A stretch of DNA of 64,000 bases from Paramoeba atlantica (lineage: Eukaryota; Discosea), in the NCBI GenBank assembly GCA_977017575.1, contig CDRNVI010000060.1:1-64000 (forward strand), in the 5' to 3' direction. This document shows positions 30,372-40,286 of this stretch, piece after piece (position 1 is the first letter of the stretch; every line of letters starts with the position of its first letter). Both the position numbers and the translations under genes were made by a program. The notes under the pieces were generated by a model. That model saw only the letters and a program-made list of their open reading frames with translations, was not told where the DNA came from and did not search any database.

Positions 30372-31166
30372 CTATTCTTCTGTCCCATCCGTTATTTTTG
30401 TATCATCCACATGAAGCCCCGTAGTAAGCGATGGCGGCAGAAGCTCCTCCTTCACAATCCCCCACAGCTCCACATTCCCATCCAAATACAAATGTTCCAA
30501 CTGAGGTGGCAGACGATCCTCCAAACACAACGCCAACAACGACGTCGGGAGGTTCCTTAAATCCACTCCCCCCTCCAACCGGTTACTCCCCAGGATCAAA
30601 TACTCCATCCCCTGGGGAAGTCCCCCCAACACCACCTCCCCCTCCAATTGGTTCTGTTCCAACGACAGGTGGGTTAACCCCGGGGCGGGAAGCCCCGTGA
30701 GCCCCACGCCCCCCTGCAACCGATTCCCCCCTAAATTCACCACACGCGCGGCGGGGGGGAGATGCAACAGCTCCACCCCCCCGCCCAACGCGTTGTGCTG
30801 CAGCCGGAGAACCTCCAGCCCCCGGGGGAACACCTCTAAGGGAATCCCCCCACTGAGTTGGTGGTCCCAGGCGTTGAGTTTCACCAAGGAGGGGGGGAGA
30901 GAGGTGAAATCCAGGCCCCCGGGCCCCAGGGGGCCGTAGTCTTGGAGTTCACTGCTACTGCGCTGCCACAGCAGCTGGGTGACGCTGTGTTGGTGCGTGT
31001 CACACCGGACCCCGGCCCAGGCACAGGCGGGGGTGTGGGTGTGCCACGTGGGGGGGAGGGCGTGTGGGGATGAGGCGTGGAGGGGGGCGATGAGACGGGC
31101 CAGGAGGTATTCCTGGGGGAGGGTGGTGGTGTGGAGTTTGTGGGGGAGGGTGGGGGTGGGGTTCAT
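30372..31166 (-). CDS. LRR-4: GC-rich leucine-rich repeat protein
   Basis: ATG at 31166 gives 264 residues: the family block TTLPQEYLLARLIAPL, the Cys module TPACAWAGVRCD, a VTQLLW strand, then about seven LRRs (for example LPQGMEYLILGSNRLEG) and the C-terminal NVELWG unit ending in DDTKITDG. The fold is the same as its neighbours, but the DNA is very different: long C/G runs and GC-rich third positions. Unlike most members there is no signal peptide in this frame. A dense polypyrimidine tract (about 31175-31205) precedes the start on the coding strand. The composition suggests a different history, by transfer or strong GC-biased conversion. Confidence 0.8.
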   Translation of the reverse strand: MNPTPTLPHKLHTTTLPQEYLLARLIAPLHASSPHALPPTWHTHTPACAWAGVRCDTHQHSVTQLLWQRSSSELQDYGPLGPGGLDFTSLPPSLVKLNAWDHQLSGGIPLEVFPRGLEVLRLQHNALGGGVELLHLPPAARVVNLGGNRLQGGVGLTGLPAPGLTHLSLEQNQLEGEVVLGGLPQGMEYLILGSNRLEGGVDLRNLPTSLLALCLEDRLPPQLEHLYLDGNVELWGIVKEELLPPSLTTGLHVDDTKITDGTEE

Positions 31167-31279
31167 GTAGAGGAGGGTGGGTGGGAGAGGGAGAGGGAAA
31201 GAGGGATAAGATGAAAAACTCTCTATTGTGTCAGATTGAACCTTAATTTTTCACGCTCAGGGCATCGTTCATAACATCT

Positions 31280-32300
31280 TAATTGCGGTGGTTGTATAAC
31301 TACTGCTCTACCCTCGATTATTGAAAAAAAAGTGAACAATTTTTTTTGTCATCCCCCGAACCCATTAGCGCACGCCCCTACGTTACCATTTTTGTACCGC
31401 GGCATTCCGGGAATCCGGGCGTTCCCCTTTTTGATGGCTACCCCGATTGCCAAAAAGCCAACAAAAACAGTTCAAATATAAAGAGGAACACAATAATATA
31501 ATAAACGGCGTTACAGGATAACATGCCGGGGGGGCATTTTATGGTGTTACAGGCATGTTAAATTTCTGAACCTCCGTTCGAAAAAATAAGGAAAGCAATC
31601 GACACAAAAATTCTTCATGAAAAAGGTCGGAGAACTCTACTATCAGGAGCTCAACATCTTCATCAGCAGCTTCGTCTTCCTCATCATCATCCTCTTCTTC
31701 TTCTTCCTGCTCGTCTTCCTCTTCCTCACCCCCCTCCTCTTCTTCAGAGAACTCTTCTTCACAGGATTCCTCACGAGCATGACCCTGATTCGACAATGAA
31801 AAATGTACACAGTATAAAAAAGGAATTAAGATTAAAGAAACAAGAGGAAAACATAGTGTATAAAAAAAGACTCGGGGGGGGCATATTATAAGACCCTATT
31901 TCACGATAACATGCCGGGGGGCATGTTATCGTGATATAGGCATGTTATCCCGTGCCCTCGTTTAGAAGAAAAGAATATAAAAGGGGGCTCCGGTGGTCCA
32001 AAACTGAAAAGAAAATTGAAAAAAATGGGGGGTCCATGGGGGGGGCATACGTCGCGATTTTTTTGTTCGATTTTTTTGCTTTTCAAAATCGAGCGCAGGG
32101 AAGTAGTAGAGTAGGCTGCGGCGATAATTCCCCCCCCCCCCCCACCCACCTGGGGGTACCCCCCTGGCACGCGCAGGAGGGGTCCAACAAGGTCAAAATT
32201 TCCTAAATTTTTGAGATGACCAAAACAAAAAAAAGTAAAAATATTATTTTTCCAAAATCGACTCCTAAAACGTAATTTGAGAGTTTTGAACCTCCGCCGA
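31280..32300 (+). repeat. GC-core repeat (family A), long copy with MITE insert
   Basis: It starts with GCGGTGGTTGTATAACTACT (31285) and ends AAAATCGACTCCTAAAACG (about 32272). The MITE at 31504-31962 lies at a TA that is empty in the 20-kb copy. An extra A-rich segment interrupts 31340-31465. Confidence 0.7.
31504..31962. mobile_element. TA-flanked MITE with AACGRSG ends, copy 2
   Basis: TA lies at 31502-31503 and 31963-31964. The ends AACGGCGTTACAGG and GCCCTCGTT, with internal AACATGCCGGGGGGCATGTT palindromes, match copy 1 (18330-18967). A Glu/Asp-rich minus-strand frame (31539-31796) over its CTTCTTC stretch is probably a composition artefact. Confidence 0.85.
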
Positions 32301-33036
32301 GCAACTTATTTCTTTTATGTGGTGAACCTGATGTCTTATAACTGGGGCAAAGTTCATCCAGCACTACTCCGTGATTCTTTATGGACACAAAATCTTGCGG
32401 AATATCCACATTATGTTTCCATCTGAGGACGCAGCGAAGGTTAAAACAAGTGCACATGTCAGAGAAACCAAGGAAAATAAGTATTGAAAGCTCCATAATC
32501 AACACACTAAAAAATAGAAAAAAATGTTTTTTTTGGGTACATTATAAGCTATCATTGCCCCGAGGGGCATAATTACATTCTTTCGAGCAGACTCATTTTT
32601 GTTTATAAATAAGAAGTATTTATAAATCCTGAGAATAGGGTAGTTTATAATTAGTTGTTAGTGAGGGGGGGGTAACCGTACTATAGATGTATTGAAATCT
32701 TCACCCTCACACTCTGTCGAATATGGCTGTACCGGGATTGTAAACCGGTAACAAGCGTGCTAACGAAGGCTAACTATAATGTATGTTTTGATCCATGGAC
32801 AAAGTCATTACCTGTTCAATTTCAAATAATAATATCTTGAAGATATTATCTTTGGTTTCTATGTAATACATAGAACGTATACGTCGTATACATTGTATAC
32901 GTTGCAACAAAACTTTTAATTGGCATGACAATCGTCAACTCAGAAACAGAAATATAGAAATCTACCTTTTTGAAACACAACGTGGAATATAAAGTGCCCC
33001 GAGCATTCAGGGAATTACAAATTATTGCTGCTTCCT
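32301..33036. other. AT-rich stretch, no gene
   Basis: A minus-strand frame at 32203-32505 starts inside the repeat and has no recognisable features. A palindromic GTATACGTCGTATACATTGT area lies at 32877-32900. Nothing else is supported. Confidence 0.3.
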
Positions 33037-33667
33037 TTATTCAGAAACCACAATGATCTTCGTGTTAACCACAACCTGGTGTTCGAAAACATCTCTCGTT
33101 CTTAGATTAGGAGGAAGTTTACTCACTGTTAAAGTACCTTCTAAGAGTCTGTTATTTTCCAGGTTAAAATTGGAAAGATTTTCAGGAAGAAACGATAAAT
33201 CGACATTTCCAACAAATTCATTATCATTCATGTATAAACTGAAATATTCATGTATAAACTGTATAGGGTCTCCGGAAGAAATCTCAGATCAATTGCCCCA
33301 GTCAGCGAATTGTTACTGAGGTCAAGTCTTTGCAATTCAGGAGGCAGCTGAGTAAGGCATATGTCACCTGATAGTTCGTTGTGTTCCATCCATGCGGAAA
33401 TCATACCTTTTGGTAAAACTGTAAGGTCTGGATTTCCCGTAAATTTGTTTAGACTTATGATCAATTCAGTAAGGTGTACGAGAAGGGAGAGATCACTAAG
33501 GTCGAATTGACCCAGAAATTGAGTTGTCTTCAATATCTAACTCCGTAATGGAACTCGGGATGTGGGAGAACTTGAACGATCCTATGAGCCTTCGATTGTC
33601 CCACCGTATTTCTGTCACTTTTTCATCAGTAATACACGTAGTACCGTCCCATTTGCACGCGGGCATA
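33037..33667 (-). pseudogene. LRR-5: disrupted leucine-rich repeat gene
   Basis: The minus strand reads a Cys module (MPACKWDGTTC), an EIRW strand, LRRs (for example LPPELQRLDLSNNSLTG) and the C-terminal NRLLEG unit. Three lesions are visible: a frame change near 33533, a 20-bp tandem duplication (CAGTTTATACATGAATATTT on the coding strand, about 33226-33262) that shifts the frame, and loss of everything before the Cys module. The N-terminal cut coincides with mariner-1 at 33670, which sits within the TPAC.W codons. No N-terminal remainder is found beyond the second mariner at 37.2 kb, so part of the gene was deleted as well as interrupted. Confidence 0.85.
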
Positions 33668-33906
33668 TACAGGGGGGGCCACGAAAACTGACAAGGTCCG
33701 CATTTTAGCGTCCTGAGGCCGTTTGAGCTGATTTTTGTTGCAAACGAGAGATCTGGTTCTGAATATCGTGTCTACGCTATTTGGAGCCCGTTTCTGCGAA
33801 TCAATAAAAAAATATATTTACAAAATATTGAAATTTTGGGCAAAATATTTTGCAAAAAGTATCGAAAAACGTAAAAAAGGCTATTTTTTCTTCTTTTTAC
33901 CTTACT

Positions 33907-35383
33907 ATGGGCAAACGGAATAGACTAAACCGTCGCCAGCTATCACCAGAACAGTGTTCATATCCTGTGCGCATTGTCTGCGCACACGAAAGACACCGTG
34001 GGACATCTATTCCGGATACGGCACGTATGATGAACTGTTCAGAGAGCTCTGTCTCTCGGTACAAAGCGCGTTTCGATGAGTCAGGTGACGTGGCACGTGC
34101 ACCCTACTCGCGCGATAACGGCGTTGATACGGAGGAGATCCGAGCCATGCTGCCCTCTGTGCTATTGTTGAGACACAATTCGGGTGTCCGGGGTTTAAAT
34201 GGGTACATAAGAGAGTGGATAAAGTATCCATGTAGTCTAAACACCGTGAAACAGAGTTTGAAAAAGATGGGATACGTCATTAAGACGATGTCGCACAAGC
34301 CTTTTTTAACAGCTGAGCACAAGGCTGCTAGACTACAACTTGCTGATTACTTTGAGGGATTCAGCCCAGATCAGCTGTCTCGTATTGTGTGGTGCGACGA
34401 AAAAATCTTTCGATGCGGATCACACTAAAAGTTTACGGATTGAAATTCAGGAGGGATTATATTTTAATAGGGTTTGTTAATAATTATGTACGTGTATGAA
34501 CTGTATGCATTTTCGCGTGAAATTGATTTTATTCGTATGTGACTGTATTAGTGACTATTCTATTTGGGTAAAGCTTCACTCGTTTTCGGTTGGTTGGCTG
34601 CGAGCTGAGGGGATGGGTCTTCCCGTTCACAAGTTACTTTGATTATGGAATTCCGGAACATTGTTTCAAACTGTGCTGATGTGATGAGACTTGTACTCTT
34701 TGAGAAACTGATCTACATGTATGACGATTTCAATGAATTTTCGTTATGTTCTATTTCCAGTTATATTTCTTCTTAATATATCTTTTCATATTCTTTGTTA
34801 ATGTACGTGAAAGCACGAACTGGATTTCGGTAAAAAAAATACGTACCTTGCAAAAATGACTGACCCCCCCAAGGAAACACCAGTACAATTAGATAGGTGG
34901 TACGGCGGGAAAGGAGTTCATGTATTCATGGCCACCAGTCTCCGTTGGGAAGTGCCTGATGCGTGTTTCCATGAGTTCGCACAAAATGAAACTGTTACAA
35001 ATGAGGTCTTTTTGAATGCAATGAAAAAACGAAATGGGTTTTTCAACTGGATGCATCGCCGCCCCGGGGCTACAATTGTCCTTGAAAACGCGCCAGGGCA
35101 TGGGGAAGCCAGGAGAATAGGTAAGTTGGAAGATATCAAAATTATTGATTGGCCTTCGAAATCTCCTGATCTCAATTTGATTGAGAATTTGTGGAGCACG
35201 ATGGATAAGTACATCCTCAGCCATCTCCGTCCACAGAATCTAAAAGAATTACAAGCGGCTATTCCAAAGGCCAAGGAATATTTGTTGAACGAATGTCACG
35301 AGGCGTATGTGAATACGCTAAAGAGTCTTCCCATGCGCCTCGCTATACTACGTGAGCGTGGAGGTGGGAATACTGGCTATTAA
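33907..35383 (+). pseudogene. Mariner-1 transposase, interrupted
   Basis: ATG at 33907. The N-terminal part has a paired-like HTH (IPDTARMMNCSESSVSRYK) and the first Asp (WCDEKIFRCG), and ends at 34428. The reading resumes near 34838 with DRWYGGKGVHVFMATSL, ends KEYLLNECHEAYVNTLK and finishes GGGNTGY at 35383. By alignment with mariner-2 about five residues are replaced by about 400 bp of AT-rich sequence without clear GT-AG borders. At the second catalytic position it reads VLENAPGH, with Glu where relatives have Asp; the Glu of LNLIENLW is kept. It is probably inactive. Confidence 0.85.
34428..34837. other. Insert of about 400 bp within the mariner-1 transposase
   Basis: This AT-rich, non-coding segment is absent from mariner-2. 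It is bordered by TA on both sides (CACAC-TA-AAAG and TTCGG-TA-AAAA). No terminal inverted repeat and no consensus splice sites are seen at the borders. It could be a small unknown insertion or, less likely, an unusual intron. Confidence 0.45.
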
Positions 35384-35639
35384 GACCTACTTTCTGGGTA
35401 CTTTTTGGGCCGTGGTACGTAAAAATTACTAATTTTAGACCCGTTTTTCAATTTGCAAAATCTTTAAAATTTCACTTTTGTAACTCATTGGAAATGTTTT
35501 CCGGCGAACGTTTTTGTATTTTAAATAGCGTAGACACGATATTCAGAACGAGATCTCTCGTTTGCAACAAAAATCAGCTCAAACTGCCTCAGGACGCTAA
35601 AATGCGGACCTTGTCAGTTTTCGTGACCCCCCCTGTATA

Positions 35640-37178
35640 CAGGGGGGGTCACGAAAAAGGTGGGGGGTCTAAAATTTGTACCGTGCGAGCTTTTGACCTA
35701 ATTCCTTCGGCATTCAACAGATCTCGAAATTTTAAGGCTACTGGCACCATTGTTGCCGCCCCTGAAGCTGATATGACGTCATGATAAAATTTTACTGAAT
35801 TTTCAGGTAAAAAATCGGATTTTTATCATTTTTTATCATTTTAGCCCATTAATCTATGAATAAAATACCACTTAACTCTTTCTAACACATCTTTTATGCC
35901 GAAAACACTTCGCCGCCAGAGGCGCACCCTCTCGACGCAACAAATCACTTATGAAACACGTGTAATTTGCGTCCATGAGGTACAAAACCAGGGACGTTCG
36001 ATTACAGACACTGCTGCTCTTATGAAATGCAGTGAAGCAACTGTCTCTCGATGGGTTAAACGCCACCGGTAGACAGGAGGGTTAGAACGTATAAAATACA
36101 TACGTAAGAATGCGATTGATAATGAAGAGTTTCGAATAATGTTAGAATCTATTGTAGATGAAGAGAATCAACGTAGTCCCATTGGCTGTTCATCTTGGAG
36201 GTGGGTTCACCGCCAGATCGATCAAACCAAGTACCCATGCTCTCTTTCGTCTGTGAAAAGATCACTGAAATGGAGCGGGTACATAAGCAGAAAAATGAGG
36301 AAAGTTCCTCATCTCACGCCTCAGCAGAAATTCGACCGCCTGGAGTGGGCAAATCGTTTGGAGAGGTTCACCCCTTTTCAGTACGCCCGTATTCTGTGGA
36401 CGGATGAAAAGATTTTTAAATGCGGGTACCACTCACGCAATATTTGGTACATTTGCAAAAGGTCAGATGAACCCCTTGAGGTACCAAAAGATGTTGAGAA
36501 ATATTTCGGAGGAAAGGGGGTTCATATTTGGATGGCGGTGAGCCTTGAATGGGGGGTTCCCAAGGTTCACTGTTTTCATGAGTTTGCGGAGAATGAGACG
36601 GTCACGAATGAAACGTTTCTCTCTGCCATAACAAAACGAAATGGTTTCTACAACTGGTTAAAGCGTAAACCAGCGGCAACAGTAATCATGGATAACGCTC
36701 CGGGCCATAATCACGCTCGCCGCGTCGGCAGAGACATGGGTATCAGCATTCCTGATTGGCCTGCCAAGTCGCCGGATTTAAATTTAATTGAAAATTTGTG
36801 GAGCATGATGGATCACCAGATAAAATTTACTCTCCGCCCCACAAACCGTAAGGAACTACAAGCTGCAATTCCAAAAGCGCTTGATTATCTATTATCTGAT
36901 ATGAAAGCATCGTATACTAATACTTCCCGTCCCGAATCACACTTCTTCGAGAAAAAAACGGGGGATCAATAATGAAATAGTGAGAAAATCCAAATATGCA
37001 AAAAACAAAAAAACCTGTTTTTTGCTGACTCACCATTTATCACTCAACCTTATATGCCTAAGTAGTTATAACTCACGTAGTCTTAAAATTTCGAGATCTG
37101 TTGAATGCCGAAGGAAATAGGTCAAAAGCTCGCACGGTACAAATTTTAGACCCCCCACTCTTTTCGTGACCCCCCCTG
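35640..37178 (+). mobile_element. Mariner-2: DD32E mariner-like transposon
   Basis: The inverted repeats of about 95 bp start CAGGGGGGGTCACGAAAA and share GTGGGGGGTCTAAAATTT and GCATTCAACAGATCTCGAAA. TA lies at 35638-35639 and 37179-37180. It lies in the same orientation as mariner-1 and directly behind it. Its right end is inserted in the C-terminal codons of a pogo-like transposase. Confidence 0.93.
35896..36972 (+). pseudogene. Mariner-2 transposase, one stop and a 3' frame change
   Basis: ATG at 35896 opens a frame with a Lys/Arg-rich start and an HTH (ITDTAALMKCSEATVSRW). A TAG at 36070-36072 interrupts it; the same frame then runs to 36972. The catalytic residues are all present: WTDEKIFKCG, VIMDNAPGHN and LNLIENLW, with 32 residues between the last Asp and the Glu. 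Near 36920 the frame shifts: the expected PSRITLLRE-like C terminus lies in another frame. Only two lesions make it a recent casualty. Confidence 0.88.
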
Positions 37179-37181
37179 TAT

Positions 37182-38200
37182 ATATATACATGTATATATG
37201 CGTCATTTTTGCGGGAACGTAAAGAATGGAACAGTTTGCATCTTGCAACAAGCTCTGTACCTCGCTATGCTGTGTAGCCTGGTCAAGCAATAGCAGGGCG
37301 GGTGCATTTTCGTCACCAAGAGCCGTTCGAACGTCGCTAACCACTGAAAGGAAAAGGGTTACCCATTTTTTAAAACTTTCTGCATCTTGAAAATGAGAAC
37401 CAGCTCGATGGTCTTGTGTAATGCGCGGATTAATGGAGTCTTCGCTTACTTTTACATGGACGCCGCTAGTAGAGCCCTTCCATAATAAATGCGCGTTATG
37501 AAAGGACCCATCTGAAGATACTAGAATTGTACATGTGAAACCCATGCGAGGCGATGAAATTTGAATTGGTATTCCTTTCGCCGGCTTTGTCCACGTCCAA
37601 GAACGATCATTGTTATCGAGGTTGCAAAAGAACTCGTCCATGTTAAAGACAAGCTCGGGTCGAATAACGCTGAAATGTTCTAGGTCCTCATAGAAACGCT
37701 CTCCTGCACATTTTATTTCACGGGGAGAAACACGCCGATCAGAGCTTGCTGATCGCACAGCAAAACCGTGCTTGTGTAAGAAATTTCTTGCGCAGGAGTC
37801 GCAAATTGAAAATGGCCCCCCGTTTTCAAAAAGAATTTCAGGTCTGGTGCGAGACATTACCCCTCGAACAACAGTTGCTACAAGCTGAGCGTCAACAGGT
37901 CTGCTTGCATCATTTTGTAGCTTTACTCCATCTAAAATATCTTGGGTCTCTTCTGCCGTTAAAGCGTGTTGCCTACCTCGCTTTCGTGTATCGCTTTCAT
38001 TTTGCAAGCGGTAGGCGCTGCTTCTGCTCATTTTTTTGATGTGATTGATTCCATATCCGAATGCTATCTGCAATTGAATGATGGTTGCGTAATGTGAAAA
38101 ATTCGCTTCTCTCATCTGCACTCCAAGTCTGACGCTTGCTCTCCTGGGTTCTATTGTTGTACTCTTCTACCGCTTCGACTACTGTGTGGGAGACGCAAAA
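37182..38200 (-). pseudogene. pogo/Tigger-like (DDE_1) transposase, truncated
   Basis: The minus strand reads an N-terminal DNA-binding part (TAEETQDILDGVKLQND), then the DDE_1 core: VFNMDEFFCNLD (first Asp), a TILVSSDG strand and LLLDQATQHS (second Asp), up to YVPAKMTH. There the third catalytic residue should follow within about 30 residues, but the right end of mariner-2 cuts the gene. Upstream, a second frame with NNRTQESKRQTWSADER suggests one frame change near 38115. Pogo-like transposases insert at TA. The piece lies on the LRR strand and may once have been inserted in the LRR-5 gene. Confidence 0.75.
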
Positions 38201-38430
38201 GTGAGACTCAGCAAGGGTTGGGGGGCCTGGGCCATGGGAGGAAAAAATAATTGCTAATTATAAACTGCCTGAAAATGCCAAAAATTGTCGAAAAATAATT
38301 ATTCCCTTAATTAGTGTTCCCTTAATTGATGTACCCTTATTTAATGTGTCTCTTAATTAATGTTTCCACGATAATTTCTATTAATAAATTAAAGAAATAA
38401 TTTCTATTTATAACAATTATTAACTGCCGC
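38201..38430. other. AT-rich spacer with TTAATTAA-type runs
   Basis: Repeated CCTTAATTAATG-like segments (38310-38370) resemble those near 44120-44165. There is no gene. Confidence 0.35.
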
Positions 38431-38437
38431 TATGGTT

Positions 38438-38570
38438 GCCAACCTTTAAAGCCAACCGTCGGGAAAGTTTCTCATTCTAACTTCCCCTACATGTGTAATA
38501 AGGCTATTAACGTGTTGTCAACCTTTAAAGCCAACCTTCGGGACAGGTTTTTCATTCTGACTTCCCCTTG
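38438..38570. repeat. Direct repeat of about 49 bp at the 3' end of LRR-6
   Basis: AACCTTTAAAGCCAACCGTC (38440) recurs 81 bp downstream (38521), each followed by TTCTCATTCTAACTTCCCC or a close form. The second copy lies inside LRR-6 and the first outside, so the present stop codon lies between the two copies. Confidence 0.75.
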
Positions 38571-39239
38571 AAGTTTCTTGTTCCCATTCATCCATAAGAT
38601 GCGTAAACTTAGAGGTAACGCATCAAAAACTACGTCGCCTTCAAAAAAATTATGAGAAAGATGTAGGTTTTCAAGGTGGGGAGGCAGATGACGTAAGTCC
38701 AGGTGACCCGAAAACTGGTTTCCGGTCAAATTAAGACGTCGCAGTTCCAAAGGCAGACGGTTTAGGGTAATTTCCCCTGTAAACTTATTCCCATCCAAGT
38801 ACAAAGAACCCAAGCCTTCGGGCAAACCCGTAAGATCAATGGTCCCTGTAAAAGCATTATCAGAAAGACTCAATACCTTTAGTACGCACGGAAGCATATC
38901 GAAACAAACGCTGCCGGAAAGCTCATTTTTGGCGACCTGGAAGCCAATCACGGAATCTGGAAGGTATTGTAAATGAAGCTCCCCATGAAGATTTATTGAT
39001 TCCCAGTCCATAGCATCAACTTTTGAGTTCGAGTCGCAAGAGACGAAGCTCCATTGACAAGCCGGGGTATTCGTATTCCAGGATGGCAACGGATTTCTAA
39101 GGTCTTGAATAAGATGTGCGAGGCTATACTCCTGAGGCAGTGGTGCGCCCCGCACCTTGCTTGGCTTCAAAACTGAAGAATCAGTGGCGTGCTTTAAAGA
39201 AGAAGTCAAGTCTACGAAATAGAAGAGTGATATGGACAT
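38487..39239 (-). CDS. LRR-6: leucine-rich repeat protein
   Basis: ATG at 39239 gives 250 residues. The start (MSISLFYFVDLTSSL) is a weak signal peptide. The model family block KVRGAPLPQEYSLAHLI, the Cys module TPACQWSFVSCD and a VDAMDW strand follow. Then come about six LRRs (for example LPEGLGSLYLDGNKFTG and LPLELRRLNLTGNQFSG) and the C-terminal NKKLQG unit. No membrane anchor. The last residues (DNTLIALLHM) lie in a 49-bp direct repeat and may have replaced an older C terminus. It is the least diverged full member and a good reference for the family. Confidence 0.85.
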   Translation of the reverse strand: MSISLFYFVDLTSSLKHATDSSVLKPSKVRGAPLPQEYSLAHLIQDLRNPLPSWNTNTPACQWSFVSCDSNSKVDAMDWESINLHGELHLQYLPDSVIGFQVAKNELSGSVCFDMLPCVLKVLSLSDNAFTGTIDLTGLPEGLGSLYLDGNKFTGEITLNRLPLELRRLNLTGNQFSGHLDLRHLPPHLENLHLSHNFFEGDVVFDALPLSLRILWMNGNKKLQGEVRMKNLSRRLALKVDNTLIALLHM

Positions 39240-39950
39240 TTAGGTACTATAAATAGATTTAGATACTAGAAATAGAATTTAGATAGATTTAGATAGATGT
39301 ACTAGTAATAGAACCGTGATGTATTTCCTGGTGCGTGAAGAGTCTGATGGATGGTTACTCTATGCTTCAAAAACGGTATCCAACAAAACGCTCCACCAAT
39401 AATTTGCGTTTCACCGGCACTCAGAAGGTACCCGAAAAACTCTTTTTTGAAAACATTCCGCAGTCGACCAAACTTCAACCTGAGTGGTTCTGAGTAATAA
39501 TTTGTTACTAATGAATAACAGCATTTATAAAACAATATTTCCTGCAATTTGAGTGATTACTCCCCCGGTCAAAAATAAAGGAAAATGAAAATCCAGAAAA
39601 GGAAAATTTATTTTCTCATTTTCATTTTCCTTAATGATAATGCGTCTCGGAATGACCATGTCAACGTGCAACTCCATTTGAGAACCAAAAATGAGAATGG
39701 CCAAAAAAGCTCCATACAGATTCTGCACTTCCTCTTTATACCTAATATTACTCTCCCCCTATCCTAGAGTTCCCTCGTTTGCCTTCAGTGGAAAGGGGCA
39801 CCGTTGCTGAGACTGGAAAAGAATTCATACGACTTGCAAAGGCCCCGGTTCTTGGCAAAGGGGGGCGTCGAATGATGTACTTGCTCATCGGCCCACGATC
39901 GTCTGGGGCATATTCAGACATAGAGATGATAATTCGAAGATCGTAATTTA
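39240..39950. other. Intergenic; TACTCCCCC-type repeat at 39546-39750
   Basis: TTACTCCCCCGGTCAAAAAT and the internal inverse pair AAAGGAAAATGAAAAT and ATTTTCATTTTCCTT (39580-39635) form a foldback with the same style of C-run end as at 26767. There is no gene. Confidence 0.45.
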
Positions 39951-39952
39951 AT

Positions 39953-40070
39953 CTTTTTTAGGCTCTTCGTTAAACGCGGTGGTTGTTTTTAACATAGAAG
40001 TCACTCATGCTGCGCGTTTCGCGTTGAAAACTACCACCGCGTTTAACGAAGAGCCTAAAAAAGAAATTAT
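39953..40070. repeat. Complete CTTCGTTAAACGCGG foldback
   Basis: TTTTAGGCTCTTCGTTAAAC and GTTTAACGAAGAGCCTAAAA form nearly perfect outer arms of about 45 bp around GAAGTCACTCATGCTGCGCG. It is the best-preserved copy of the family. Confidence 0.85.
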
Positions 40071-40286
40071 GGTCTGGAAAGCTGAAGAAAACGGAAGGAA
40101 TTGAGCCAAAAATAGCCGATTTTTAGGTAAAAATAGGACCATTTTTGCATTTTTTTTCTCTCAGAGCACTATATCCAACATTTGCGTGTGGGAAATCACT
40201 CGTACGCATGAATTCAAGGCTGCAGAACGTAATGGGTATAGAATGCGACTCAAACCACCCCATTCTTCCGACCCAAAAATAATGTT

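Larger units (their letters stand above)
33670..35635 (+). mobile_element. Mariner-1: DD32E mariner-like transposon
   Basis: The terminal inverted repeats of about 110 bp start CAGGGGGGGCCACGAAAAC and CAGGGGGGGTCACGAAAAC and differ at only a few positions, so the copy is young. TA lies at 33668-33669 and 35636-35637. The transposase gene is in the same orientation and carries an insert of about 400 bp. The right end abuts mariner-2, with only TATA between them. Confidence 0.93.

Noticed and set aside
30431-30939. Pro/Thr-rich plus-strand frames opposite LRR-4
   Set aside because: They are antisense shadows of the GC-rich LRR-4 gene.
31539-31796. Glu/Asp-rich 85-codon protein
   Set aside because: The frame lies over a CTTCTTC-rich stretch inside a MITE and runs into its conserved end, so it is more likely composition than a gene.
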